A stretch of 64,000 bases of DNA from Ceratothoa steindachneri (GCA_963969495.1 OZ018321.1:188757485-188821484); one strand, 5' to 3'. Shown: positions 53,301 through 64,000, counted from the stretch's first letter. The notes: generated from the sequence alone by a model not told the origin. Program-made: numbers and translations.

Positions 53301-54560
53301 TCATCGCTGGTACCGCTTGAGCATTTTAATGTGATAAAGTTTATTACCGGAGGGGGTCTGAATTAAATAATCCACAGGTCCTCTAGCTTCGAATGCAGGG
53401 AAGGGACTTTTCCATTGGGAAAGGAGCTTGTTCGAGTCGGTCGGGAGGACTAAAACCTCGTCACCTGGTCGAAGGCGCCGATCCTTCGCCTTCATATCGA
53501 AATACGTTCGGTATTTGTCTAAATTGACATCTGTATTTTTATACGCGATCTCGGCGCATTCCTCGAGGCGATCCCTCAAATCTAGCACATAAGAATAGGA
53601 GTTTTTAACTTCCTTGTCGAGACGGGGGTTGGAGAACAATTCATTAAGGATGCTCATAGGACCTCGGACATTTCACCCATAAAGGAGTTCGAACGGCGCG
53701 AACCCAAGGGTCCTATGAGTGATCTCACGGCAAGCAAATAGAGCTACGGGAAGAAAACGGTGCCACTCTTGTGGCTGAGCGTGACACAGCTTCTTTAGGG
53801 CGGTTTTTAGCGTGCCGTTTAACTTCTCACAGACCCCATTAGCAGCAGGGTGAAGGGGCTCATAAAAAGGGGTTTAAGAGAAGTTTTCCCACATATTCCA
53901 TCAATTCAGATGTAAATTGTCTGCCTCGATCAGACAGAATTTCTTTGAGGATGCCGACCCGTGAGAAGATGGTGATTAATTCCTCGGCGCATGTTATACT
54001 GTCTATCCTTTTAATGGAAGCCGCGTCGGGGAACCTCGTAGCGAAGTCCACCAGGATAAGGATATAAGAATGACCCTCGTTTGACGGGGGATGTATTGGG
54101 GAAATAAGATCGATGGCGACCCTAAAGTAGGGTTCAGACACAATGGGTGCCTTTTGAAGGGGAACTTGGGTGCCTAGTCCTTTGGCTATTGTCTTCTGAC
54201 AAATGTCGCAGGATCTACAGAATTCGTCTATCTCCCTGGCAGCACCGGGCCAGAAGAAATACTTGAAGATTCTTTGGGCCGTTTTATTGTCACTAAAATG
54301 GCCAGCCTTTAGCCCATCATGGGCAATTTTAAGGACATCGGGGACGCAAGCGCGAGGGATAAGAAGGGCATATGTGTTCGTACCATTTTCTAATGAACTC
54401 GCGCGAAAAAGAAGGTCGTTCTTAATGAGGTACCTAACCTTCCTTGGGCCGCCTTTATGGGCCTTTTCCCAAAGAGATTGGAGAGAAGAACATTTCTTTT
54501 GCTCGTTAGCAAATTCTTTGTTCTGAAGGGGCGCGAGTTCAGGGACATAAGCGGTTTTCA
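53301..54560 (-). pseudogene. Gmr1-like integrase
   Basis: The - strand has the H-H-C-C zinc domain (H-D-G-L-K-A-G-H ... C-R-S-C-D-I-C-Q-K, about 54340-54190), the core with V-A-I-D-L-I (first Asp, 54120), I-L-S-D-R-G-R-Q-F-T (second Asp, 53940) and A-N-G-V-C-E-K-L-N-G (Glu, about 53830), then A-P-F-E-L-L-Y-G and a C-terminal G-P-V/Y-like module ending Y-H-I-K-M-L-K-R-Y (53305). Frames change near 53870 and 53660. All three catalytic residues survive. Confidence 0.88.
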
Positions 54561-54599
54561 GAGGTTCTGGGGTCTCAACTTACTTTATTTTCTGAGTCC

Positions 54600-54880
54600 T
54601 CGTAAGGACCGGCTGGGCAACCGGATTAAAGGGAAGCTGGGGGTTCTGACTGACTATTACGGCACAGAACCTAATGGGGGAGGCAACAGCCTCCACTCAC
54701 CGGTGAAGTATTGGCACTCTAGGAAGCAGCGAACTACAGGGAACCGGTTAGCGCGTCCCAAGTAATCATGGACAACCACATACTACTTATGATTGGGGCC
54801 TACTGGTGAGAGTAATTCTTCTGATACGACAATACATGTACACCCAGTATCTCGCACCAGGGTTGATACACCGCACCCAT
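54600..54880 (-). pseudogene. Gmr1-like protease
   Basis: R-D-T-G-C-T-C-I-V-V-S-E-E-L has the retropepsin active-site D-T-G at 54843-54851. It continues V-V-V-H-D-Y-L-G and R-F-P-V-V-R-C. It stands directly upstream of the integrase, as expected for PR-INT-RT order. A stop lies near 54785. Confidence 0.7.
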
Positions 54881-54933
54881 TTACCGATCGCTTTTCGAAT
54901 TCAAGCTCACCGGGTGAGCTTTTCTAGTCAATC

Positions 54934-55621
54934 ATCCTGGATTACCTCGGATGATTGACGGGAACGGAAGACCAGTGGCCAGGTCTTCGTAGAACGAACT
55001 CGGGGTATGAGAGTTCAGGGAACTCCAACGGGTTTGCGATTACTCCGAATTCCGGGGATGGGGAAGGGGGTGACCACCTTTGAGACTCGTCAACGGAACA
55101 GCGTAGAATCTCCACGAAGACGGATGAGAAGAGGCGAAGACCAGGACAGTCTTCAGGGACGTAATAAAGTAGTGGTAATCTTCCTCTTAACAGAGCGGAT
55201 TACGGAGAGGATCTGTTAAAGAGATCACGGCGACGAAGCTCGGTTCGACTGGGGTAGAGATGCACTTGATATGGGCGACAAGACTTCCTAACTCACACTC
55301 TCTGATGAGAACTATGAACTTCGTCTTTAATTAGGGAGTTCGTCTGGATGTAAAGGGGAGGCACGCGAGACGAGCGAAGTCCCAAGTGATAGATAGCATG
55401 GCTTCAGGCAATGCAAACAAGGGAGTTTGATAAGATCCGCTTTGACGAAGCGATTGGGAGGTAGTGAGAGAATTCTTTCTACCCCACAGGGGAGAGCGGA
55501 GACGAGGGAGACACCAGCGGCCAGACGGGTGGTTAACGCTATCAGAGTGGAGGACGGTGGTCATAAATGAAAACAAACATAGTTGGCGCCAGTCTAGGCC
55601 TGAGAAAATTAAGCCTCACGG
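54934..55621 (-). repeat. 5' LTR of the Gmr1-like element (truncated)
   Basis: It is collinear with 50778-51440. On its upstream side similarity ends at about 55621, so the first 23 bp of the LTR are missing. On the downstream side it runs into an AAGCTCACCGGGTGAGCTT palindrome with no recognisable primer-binding site. Confidence 0.75.
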
Positions 55622-56090
55622 AATAAATAAGGAAGTAACGTCAATATGGTTGGGGTCGGAAGAGGATGATCCATCAGTCTTGTGAGGAAAAGAAAAAAAC
55701 TTGCAGAGGAAACCCACTGCATGGCTGCCGTGATGGCAAGTTGGAACTGTCCGAGGCTCGCGTCACAAAATGTATAGGAAGAGTAAATTAATTGGGTGTA
55801 GGCGTACACTGTGTTGCAGATAGAACGGCTAATTTTCTTTAATCTGTTGAGCTCTTCTGATCGCCACTAACGATGACACAGACGCATGGAAATTGAAATA
55901 TTAATAATAATCCATATACAAAAAAAAACAACAATCAAAATAACTATAAATAAAACAATTAAGAGACACGCTTAAGTGACCCATTTAAGAACAGTTCCTC
56001 GTCGATGTGAAGTTCACAAATGCTGCAGTAGTGCACTAGCTTATTCATGGAGAAAGAAAACCAAAATCCCAGATTTTTAGAATAAAAAAA
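55622..56090. other. Stretch with no recognised feature
   Basis: No coding motif, repeat or element end identified. Confidence 0.35.
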
Positions 56091-56440
56091 GAGACACCGC
56101 TAATACCCTGCTGCCGTTGGCCTTCCACCTCTAAGGTAGGTATCTGGGCCGTACCAAGAGATCCAAAAATTTACGTCGATCGAGCGCGAATATCTGCTGA
56201 TAGAACCAAGGTGATACCATTGATGATGAGACAGAGTGACACTGATGATACTTACCTTCGGTACACACTTCTCTTGTCACGCGGCTTCAGGGAGGGTTCT
56301 CTCCATCCGTATGTGGAATCGAAGATTCCGCACAAACTAGGACAGGAGAATTGGAAGGCGTCTCCTCGCTGCCATAGATAAGAATATCTACATAATGCAG
56401 TCACTACTATAGAATTTAGGGTCTAAATGACGCAGTATCG
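56091..56440 (-). pseudogene. Family A LINE RT fragment
   Basis: The - strand has M-A-A-R-R-R-L-P-I-L-L-S, F-D-S-T-Y-G-W and V-S-S-V-S-L-C-L-I-I-N-G-I-T, matching the segment before the Y-x-D-D box in copies 1 and 2. Confidence 0.65.
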
Positions 56441-56783
56441 CTACAGCGTATCATACATAGGCATAGTCATAAAATAATAGCGTAGACAGTAGTATCCAGA
56501 AGAAGAAAAGCATCCTACAGGGAATGACAGTTATGGAACACGAACTCTGCGGCTTTTTTTCCTTCTACGATGTTATCTGGCGGGCGCCGGCAATGGCTCA
56601 GCCACCGAAATCTTTATGCTCTATTAAAAATGACAAAAACAGGCAAACAAAGAAGGAGTAACCCAATAATGTAAAAAAAAACCAAGAGGAGGTAAAACCG
56701 GCTCAGGCGGTGGAAGGAGGTCTGCTTTACCTTGGGCCTGAGGCCAAAACCAACATAATTAAATACCAGTATCATGGAAGAGG

Positions 56784-58880
56784 CTAGCCTCGATCCATAA
56801 ACTCGATCGATTCACGATCAGACGTGCTCGTAAAAGCCCCGAGTACAAGGACAAGCGTTTGTGATTCTGCTTGTTTTAGTACTGATACAGGTAGCGTAAG
56901 TGGAGTACACGTGACTGGGACTTTCAACGAAGTTGTGGAATGAGTTAGAAATGCATCAACATAGTTTTGACCAAAGAAACAAGACACCTGTGCCTGTCGG
57001 CATAGCAAGAGGTGCGAATCGGAGAAGTAGGAGTCGTTGCTCCATAGTAGACATCTGAGCCGCGCCATAAGAGATCGAAAAGTCTGCGCACAACGTAAAA
57101 GAACATATACCGGCAGCACCGAGGTGATACTGTTCATTATCAAGGCAAATAAGGTGACACTGAGGACAATTTCCTGCGGGATTCCTTCTTTCTTTCAGTA
57201 CGGAGAATTAACAATAACACATTTGGCCATTAACTTTAAACAAATATGAAGTTAATGAAAGGTAAGCCATTTTCTAAGTACATAAGAAGATCGCCTCCGT
57301 TCAAATCCCGTAAAACAGGCTAAAACATGACCATGCCTCCTTCACCAATGTGTCGAAGTATGGCATGTGGAATATCATCCGGACTAAGAGACTTATCTGT
57401 ACACGAAGATTGTTGAGGGGTTCTCCACTTCTGGAGATAAAATCCAGTCGTCGACCTCAGCGAACGCGCGACTTGCTCTAAATCTTGGCGAATAAGCAGC
57501 TCGGTTCGAGAATGGGGAGAAAGCTGGGGCAAATGAATTCCGCCTCAGATACAAGGTCTGATATGCGGGAACGATCTTTTTGGACGACTGGAGGTGGTCC
57601 TGCGGAAACTTACCCAGAATCCTTTTGACAAGCTTTCATCTTTCTGCAAGAAGATTCCTTCCATTTATTAAATACACGCATGCTCGCAAAGAAGAAGGTG
57701 ATCGTGTTTCATAATAAAAAGCAAATTAGTCCTAACTCGGCAAAATTGACTCAGAGTGAACTCGCACGGCGCTTATAACGCATATAGGAATAATGCTTTT
57801 ATTTAAGAACTGTCTCACACTCTTCCGGCCACCGCCGAAGTTGTCGGGTGCATGACGGCGAGAGGTTTGAGGAATTGAAACTAAACCAATGGTTATGAGG
57901 GTGTTGGAGAAGAACTCTAAGGTCTCATCTACCGGTCTAAACTCCTTGCGGGTGATAGGAAGGTCAGTCATTTCCTCAAGTGCAGTCCACCGTAACTGAT
58001 TTTAATACTTCCGAATAGACCTCTCGAGCGGAAGAGGATCGTCGGTCACCTTCTAATCCAAAGTCCTATTGTCCGCTAGGACAATAGGACTTTTCCGTTT
58101 AAAACCTATTCCATGATTTCGCGGATGTCAATCCTACCCAAGTAAACTAACAGTGGGATCAAGAGAGAAACAAGAGAATAACCTCCTGTCCAGATGCAAC
58201 TGGACTGCAAGGGCCTGTAGGGTGTAATTCAGGCGTAAAGGCAGAACAGGGACATCCTGTCGGGTATAAATTTTACCCCATCATACCCCACCCCCCCACC
58301 CCTTGGTGTTGGTGTCGTAAAAACGTTATATCACGCGAGGATAGGAGGATGGGACTCGCCCAACACTGGTGTCCCGAAGGCAGATAACTATTGGGGAACG
58401 GGAAAAGACTAGCCTTAGCAGCTTCTTGCAATTACTCCTGAGTTTACGGCAATCCAATTTGAGTAAAATGCATTCCGGATCTATATTGAGGAAGCTGTCT
58501 AGTTCTTATTAATGACCATAATCTTATTGGAAATCGAAGGATTCCGAAGATTAGCTGCTGCGGAGTGCGCTGTAGCCTTCAAGGGATCACTGGAGGAGAG
58601 TTACATCGGTGTGCTAGTGTTTCTCTTTTTTTGTCTCAAAACCATTGGCTTGTGGGGCGGCTTTAGGGTCAGGATTCTAGGGTCCTTAAGAGGGACCTAC
58701 TTTCCAAAGCGATCCCTCTAGCCTCGGAAAGAGGCGAGGGAACCGAAACTCTCTTGTTGCTATCCTCCTTTCGGAAGGTTGACTTTAGGATGCTCAAGAG
58801 TGTCTTCACTATCGCGTGGATAGGGACAACCCTTCCGCAAGTTCCGAGATGGCAAAGGGGATGTGTATGCAAATGAAAAG
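56784..58880 (-). pseudogene. Family A LINE fragment, ORF1 end to RT
   Basis: In - strand order: an ORF1 tail (F-R-K-E-D-S-N-K-R-V, about 58780), an endonuclease start (L-K-L-D-C-R-K-L-R-S-N, about 58465), Q-L-H-L-D-R-R (58190), a linker (E-F-R-P-V-D-E-T-L-E-F, about 57915), S-L-S-P-D-D-I-P-H-A-I-L-R-H-I-G-E-G (57380), and I-P-Q-E-I-V-L-S-V-T-L-F-A (57180). Heavily broken, with internal deletions relative to copies 1 and 2. It overlaps in content with 56091-56440, so at least two insertions are present here. Confidence 0.75.
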
Positions 58881-59542
58881 GAGAAGGAACAGGAAGCGGT
58901 GTTGCGATTGACTATGCATGTGATGACATATGTGTGGCAACATGCGTGTGTGATATTATGTATGTGTGAATGAAATTACCTACTCACACGAGGCAATATC
59001 TGCCCCTCTCCTACACCTATTGGCAGCAGATCCTTGCAAGCGCTTAAATTTTTTGTGTCCTCTTCCGCCGGGAGGGGAACCCGGCGCCTCAACGCTAGAA
59101 GTCTAACGCTAGCAATGTCTCCATGGAAACGAAAAATGCTCTAAGATTGATCTGAGTTCCTGGAAAATTATTGCTAAAATACAAAGTAAAACTAACGAGG
59201 GGAGTTTGTAAAATAGGTTCGTAAACACAATGTTAAAGAGAGGGTGTGTGAAATTTGTGAGTAAATGGGAGCAAGGGAGGTAAAGCCCCTAAAAAAGTCA
59301 TGGGATTATTATACAGCTGCTCCGAACCCGACATCTACCACTATTTCACCCATGGTTGGGGTCGAAATTTTAGTTTTGATCTATGATGAGCGGTTGACAT
59401 CACGGCGGGTATCCTGCCCCTCCCCCCCACGGCACAATTAAAACCCATTTGCGGGGACTAAGCGTAAGTGATGAGTATATTTGCTTGTCTGGAGTGGCCC
59501 CTCGGAGGGGCCCTTTTGTGGGCCATCGCCCACCAGCTCAAT
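58881..59542. other. Stretch with no recognised feature
   Basis: Only short frames and short GT-rich runs (about 58915-58975). Confidence 0.35.
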
Positions 59543-59839
59543 TCAAGCCCCCATCAAAGAAGTGTCCTGGTGGCTTCTAAACCTAGTAGCCTGACATGGA
59601 CAGGTCATGTGGCCAGAAGCTTGTGTTAAAAACGCTCCGAGACTTTCCTGCAGCGGGAGCACAGCCGGACCAAGGTCAGGTTCTAAGAACTGAAGTTGAG
59701 GATGAAGATGGAGCGTCTGATGAGGTCTAGCGGAAGGCTCATCGTCGAGTTTTGATAAAGGTCTTCCCTTTCCATCAACCTTCTTTACAAGGTCACCGGC
59801 CGTTTCGGCCAGCAGGGTCATCAATTTTGCATCGGACAT
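59543..59839 (-). CDS. Unrecognised 98-codon open frame
   Basis: It starts M-S-D-A-K-L-M-T-L-L-A-E-T-A-G-D-L-V-K-K with good codon texture, is charged and Pro/His-rich in the middle, and ends at a stop. It could be the start of a retroelement gag. No neighbouring domain supports this and I cannot assign a function. Confidence 0.25.
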   Translation of the reverse strand: MSDAKLMTLLAETAGDLVKKVDGKGRPLSKLDDEPSARPHQTLHLHPQLQFLEPDLGPAVLPLQESLGAFLTQASGHMTCPCQATRFRSHQDTSLMGA

Positions 59840-60650
59840 GGTTTCTATAGTGTTGAGGTCCTCCTGAAAAGAAAGATGTCCATATGAGGTGGCAATTTTA
59901 ACTACTGGACATAGTCGTTAAAGCAAACTGTTGGTTTTCGGTTGGCTACATGTGAAGTTTTACTTAGAATGTTTAATGCCATCCTTTATCATTTGTTGGA
60001 TCTATACAGGCATCGAAAAGATAGTGTGTGTGAAGACTACTTGTGTCGTTGTTCGTCGGGAAGGGACGCAAGCTATAGATCGTTTGGTTCTCATCCTACA
60101 CATGTTCCATTTAAATGTTGCTTTTATCCAACATTTAAATTTTAGTTCTATTATTACCCGTCGCCGGAATAGCGGACCATAGACCAAATGGAGGGTTAAC
60201 ACTTTCAAAAGAAACCATGGCCAATCCGTAGATCAAATTGCAAGATTAACCTCTGGCAAAGATGAAAGCAGAACAGCAACAACCTCGTCCAAATTGCTGG
60301 GATGTTTGGAGTCTTCCCATGATCCGGCGGAGAGCAAAGCAGTTTCTGCTGAAACGGAAGACACATTATAATACTTTCTTGAAAGCATAATATGTTTTTC
60401 AGAAAAGAGGTCACAAGTAGGAGAAATTTATTTCATACACGCACTCACTTCCTACATTTCGGGATTTAGAGGCGTTTTTGATCACTGGTTAAATGAAGGG
60501 TTTTTTAATCAATTCCTACAACGAAAATTAAGGATATTTATTTATATCATTCAATAACCATCATCACTAGCTTCCTTCAAATAACTTCGCGATCTAAAAA
60601 GAAAAGTGCTTTACTAACGAGAATTCCGGCAAGTGTGTGAATGTTGTAGT
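59840..60650. other. Stretch with overlapping short frames
   Basis: Frames at 59931-60182, 60002-60208 and 60205-60414 overlap on opposite strands; none has a recognisable motif. Confidence 0.3.
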
Positions 60651-61790
60651 AAGAACATAAGAAAAGAAGGAATTACCAAAAGACTAACCAATAGCCTCTG
60701 TTCACATCATCCAGTTCATTCCCACCTAACATCCTCATCCGCAAATCTATCGGGTCTATTCTTAAAACTCAACAGAGAGGACGCTTCTATCACCTGACTA
60801 CTGACTTATTCCACTCACCTACCACTCGATTTGTAAACCAATTTCTACCAATCTCTTTCCTGAACCTAAACCTAAACTTGTGCATATTAAACCCATTGCG
60901 ACGTGTCCTATCCTGTTCACTAAAAATAAGAATCTCACCTATTCCTCTTCCATTATAACCTTTGACCCATTTGAAGACTTCAAGTCCCCTCTGACTCTTC
61001 TCCTTTTTAATGTATGAAGATTTAGTCCCTTAAGCCTTTCGCCATAAAGTAAGCTCCTCAACCCTTGAATCATCTTAGTCATCCTTCTTTGCACACACTC
61101 AAAAAAAGCAATATCCATCCTATAATGTAGTGACCAAAATTGCACCGCATAGTCAAGATGAGTCCTTAAAAATAGCAGGTACAGTTTCAGAATGACATCA
61201 ACACTCCTATTTCTCACGCCCCTCCCATTAAACTCTAATAGCCTAGTAGCTTTATTCCTAGCACTTATACACTGCTTTCTAGGTCGGAGTTCAGAACTTA
61301 CAAGGACACCTAAGACTCTTTCGCATTCTGACCCTCTTCAAATTCTTCCATTCAATTTTTAATTACTCTTCGGATTACACATGCCTACATACAAGGTGCA
61401 GTACAAATGTTTATGTTAAATTCCCTCCGCCGTTTCTCAAACCATTGGAAAGGTTTGGTCAATTCGTCTTGTACTATCTCAGCATCAGGGTCAGACCTTA
61501 TAATCCTACCTAACTTAGTATCATCCGCAAACTTGCTCGGGTCGCTACTTATACCTATGTAGAGATCATTGATATAAATCAAGAACAACAACAGCCCCAA
61601 CACCGATCCTCGGGGAACCCCACTGGTAACATGCCCCTCTCAGATTTAATCTCATCAATACTAACTCTTTGCTCTCTGTCACTAAGCCACAACTTAATCC
61701 ATCTAAAAATACTTTCAGTGGTACCAAGCGCTTTACCTTTATATTAGGTATTTCAAAAATCGTAGATGACCCCGAATCTCAAACATTAGG
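60651..61790 (-). pseudogene. CR1/jockey-like LINE RT fragment with 3' UTR
   Basis: The - strand has L-L-F-L-I-Y-I-N-D-L and K-F-A-D-D-T-K-L-G (the F-A-D-D catalytic box, about 61530), a break, L-R-T-H-L-D-Y-A-V-Q-F-W-S, C-V-Q-R-R-M-T-K-M-I, G-L-N-L-H-T-L-K-R-R-R-V-R-G-D and later frames to W-N-K. The 3' UTR ends near 60651 with CTTTTCTTATGTTCTTAC. Multiple frameshifts. Confidence 0.8.
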
Positions 61791-61845
61791 TTAAGACCAA
61801 CTAAGGACCCATCCTCTAATCTTACCCCACGCCCCATCTAAATTG

Positions 61846-61908
61846 ACCTCTCTCTTTCTTTCTCTTTTTTCTCTCTCTCTTTCTCTCTTTCTTTCTCTCT
61901 CTTTCTTA

Positions 61909-61940
<32 letters not shown>

Positions 61941-62032
61941 TTCTCTCATTATCTCTTTCTCTCTCTTTCTTTCTCTCTCTCTTTCTTTCTCTCTCTCTTT
62001 TTCTTTCTCTCTCTCTCTCTTTTTCTCTCTGA
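61846..62032. repeat. (CT)n/(CTTT)n tract
   Basis: About 190 bp of pyrimidine-only CTCT, CTTT and TTTC units separate two LINE fragments of opposite orientation. Leu/Ser- and Glu/Arg-rich frames here are artefacts. Confidence 0.95.
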
Positions 62033-62033
62033 G

Positions 62034-63216
62034 GAGTTCCCAGCACGGCTTCCGAAGGCAACGGTCATGCCTGACGAACCTTGTAGAATTCTTCCACTTC
62101 GTTTTCAGCGAGCACGATCGGGACAAGGCGGTGGATGTGGTCTACCTAGACTTTTAGAAAGCCTTTGATAAGGTACCACACCGCCGCCTTCTCCGGAAAG
62201 TGCGAGCGCTTGGCATAGACGGAAAGGTAGCCGGCTGGATCGAGAACTGGCTAAGTGGCAGACGGCAACGGGTGGTGGTGAATGGACAGTCTTCTGAGTG
62301 GGTGCCCGTTACTAGCGGGGTGCCTCAAGGTTCTGTCCTGGGACCACTAGCATTCATCATCTACATCAACGACATGGACGGTGACATAGTTGCCAAGATT
62401 TCCAAATTTGCCGACGATACCAAGCTTGGTATGAACGTTGCGAAGGATGGAAATACTGCCCGCCTGCAGGAAGATCTTGTGAAGATTGGGGAGTGTTCGG
62501 ACACGTGGCAAATGCCTTTTAACGTGAACAAATGCAAAGTAATGCATATCGACCACAGAAACCCCCAATCTCATTATATCCTTAAGGGCACTGCTCTTGA
62601 ATCAAGTGACACTGAGAAGGACTTGGGTGTTACTATCACTAGCGACCTCAAGTTCTCGAAACAGTGCATCGAGGCAGAGAAGAAAGCCCAAAGGATGTTA
62701 GGCTACATAAAGCGTCAGTTTGGATACCGTAACAAGGAGATAGTACTTTGTCTGTACAACTCCCTCGTTCGGCCGCACCTGGAGTATGCCGTACAATTTT
62801 GGAGTCCATCGTTTCGAAAGGACATCGCAAGGTTGGAACGCGTACAAGCTAGGGCAACCAAACTGATTCCCTCTATCCGACATAAAAGTTATGAGGATAG
62901 ACTAGGGGAATTAAATCTGTTCTCGCTGGAAACCCGTAGACTGCGTGGTCAGCTCATCGAAGTTTTCAAAATACTTCGAGGTTTCGACAATGTTGACTAC
63001 CGGGATATTTTCACACTTGCTGAGAGCAGAACAAGAAATCACGGCTTTAAACTTGAACTGAAGCGCTACAACCGCGATCTGTGTGGGGAATTTTTCACGT
63101 ACAATATCTGCGGTAGTTGGAATGCATTTCCAGTGTAAGTTGTCAACAGTGAATCTGTTGACCAGTTCAAGTCAAGACTAGACAGGGTCTTGAAAAATTG
63201 CTGTTTAAGACCGTAA
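62034..63216 (+). pseudogene. CR1/jockey-like LINE RT, near-intact 3' part
   Basis: A single frame runs from S-S-Q-H-G-F-R-R-Q-R-S-C to the natural TAA at 63214-63216, with only two in-frame stops (TAG at 62155-62157 within D-F-x-K-A-F-D-K-V-P, TAA at 63136-63138). Motifs: V-Y-L-D-F, W-L-S-G-R-R-Q-R-V-V-V-N-G, S-G-V-P-Q-G-S-V-L-G-P, F-A-D-D-T-K-L-G (catalytic Asp pair), L-E-Y-A-V-Q-F-W-S-P, R-A-T-K-L-I-P and F-K-S-R-L-D. The endonuclease and RT start are missing, replaced by the (CT)n tract. It is the least decayed LINE here and of a type common in decapods. Confidence 0.9.
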
Positions 63217-63437
<221 letters not shown>

Positions 63438-63578
63438 TAAGCTGCACTGACGCATTTAGGGTATCCAGTTACCATAGCAACTTCTCGGCCAATCGATTCA
63501 GCATCAAATTGGATTAATTCTAGAAATTTTAAGTTAAAATTGAAATGGGTGATGAGGGCCATTACGATATGCAATATA

Positions 63579-64000
63579 CGAGGGGAGGTCAATAGGTTTT
63601 GCGAATCGGTAGGGCAAAACAGAAGAAGGGGGATGGCTGTTTGTGGGGGTGTTAGGACAAGTTATGACAAGTCAGGACCTACAGCTGCACGCTCCTGCCT
63701 CGTCTATTTAAGAAGCAGTAGCTGATCGCAGATCGTCAGTCACAAATTTTTCAACAATGGAGAAGGTTGAGCACCGCGCAGTGATCAAATTTTTGACCAA
63801 GGAAGGCAAGAATGCAAAAGAGATCCATGAACGCATGGTTGCAGTTTACACCGACACCGCCCCTTCCTATGCAACCATTGCTCGCTGGAATAGGGATTTC
63901 TGCCATGGTCGTGAGTCCCTTGAAGATGACCCCCGTCCAGGACACCCGTCAGACGTGACCAACGAGGACAATGTGGCCCGTGTGGAGAGGATCATCCTCA
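63579..64000 (+). mobile_element. mariner element, 5' part
   Basis: It starts after TA (63577-63578) with CGAGGGGAGGTCAATAGG, a typical mariner terminal repeat, about 180 bp before the transposase start codon. A TATTTAAG box lies near 63704. The element runs past the window end. Confidence 0.75.
63757..64000 (+). CDS. mariner transposase, N-terminal part, open
   Basis: ATG at 63757 opens a frame with no stop through the window end (81 codons). It shows the first helix-turn-helix (A-V-I-K-F-L-T-K-E-G-K-N-A-K-E-I), S-Y-A-T-I-A-R-W-N-R-D-F, and the linker S-L-E-D-D-P-R-P-G-H-P. This is the DNA-binding half of a mariner transposase of the group seen in many crustaceans. The catalytic DD34D half lies outside, so activity cannot be judged, but the visible part is intact, unlike every other transposase in the window. 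Confidence 0.88.
   Translation, partial: MEKVEHRAVIKFLTKEGKNAKEIHERMVAVYTDTAPSYATIARWNRDFCHGRESLEDDPRPGHPSDVTNEDNVARVERIIL

Larger units (their letters stand above)
50778..55621 (-). mobile_element. Gmr1-like Ty3/gypsy element (PR-INT-RT-RH), gag missing
   Basis: Direct repeats at 50778-51440 and 54934-55621 flank a pol region read on the - strand. From 5' to 3' the domains are protease (54870-54600), integrase (54560-53301), RT (53200-52300) and RNase H (to about 51850). Integrase before RT is the order of Ty1/copia, yet the domains are of Ty3/gypsy type; this combination defines Gmr1-like elements. The linker from integrase to RT is coding-like, with no LTR, gag or protease between, which argues against a tandem of two elements. 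Gag is absent: only about 80 bp separate the 5' LTR from the protease. Confidence 0.85.

Noticed and set aside
50778..55621. Two tandem gypsy elements instead of one with rearranged pol
   Set aside because: No LTR, gag or protease lies between integrase and RT, the linker is coding-like, and a single LTR pair flanks the whole unit.
61791..62157. Leu/Ser-rich and Glu/Arg-rich frames
   Set aside because: Products of the (CT)n tract; only the last part of the + frame, from 62034, is real LINE coding sequence.

Overview
This window looks like a piece of a large, transposon-rich arthropod genome, most likely a decapod crustacean. The reasons are long (TA)n and (CT)n microsatellites, many decayed non-LTR retrotransposons, mariner, Tc1, piggyBac and hAT DNA transposons, and one host gene with large introns. 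There are no operons or bacterial-type signals. The species cannot be fixed from the sequence alone.

The only host gene I can support is a METTL7/TMT1-type methyltransferase on the + strand. Four exons are recognisable (4860-5020, 6631-6765, 13357-13475, 20528-20785). They join in frame to about 224 residues, covering the SAM-binding core to the C-terminus. The exon with the N-terminal membrane anchor was not found. Intron 2 needs a GC-AG splice pair and carries a Tc1 element that was itself split by a piggyBac element. Intron 3 carries a 6.3 kb LINE with a clean 10-bp target duplication.

Region by region: 1-450 is the 3' end of a LINE. 445-2230 holds two degenerate pentanucleotide arrays. 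2370-2990 is a five-unit, about 127-bp satellite. 4860-20785 is the methyltransferase gene with its transposon-filled introns. 21.1-22.3 kb has a possible tRNA-type SINE and a LINE RT scrap. 22.3-35.3 kb is one nested pile on the - strand: a LINE (family B) whose ORF1 is cut by a full-size family A LINE (28181-34832, 13-bp target duplication) and whose endonuclease is cut by a truncated Ty3/gypsy element (23170 to about 26890). 37074-38268 is a hAT element with an 8-bp target duplication. 38.3-44.8 kb is another LINE (family C, - strand) split in its RT by a hAT transposase pseudogene, which in turn contains a complete mariner (41526-42925). 44.8-47.1 kb holds family A scraps and 47725-47952 a MITE. 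50.8-55.6 kb is a Ty3/gypsy element whose pol order is protease-integrase-RT-RNase H (the Gmr1-like, copia-type order), flanked by LTRs and lacking gag. 56.1-58.9 kb is more family A LINE. 60.7-63.3 kb holds two CR1/jockey-like LINE fragments in opposite orientation around a (CT)n tract. 63579-64000 is the start of a mariner with an open transposase frame that runs off the window.

Most elements carry stops or frameshifts and are annotated as pseudogenes. The terminal mariner is the only transposase that looks potentially intact. The most notable items are the INT-before-RT gypsy element, the multi-level nesting with readable target duplications, the GC-AG intron, and a conserved 3'-terminal RNA-like structure in family A LINEs.
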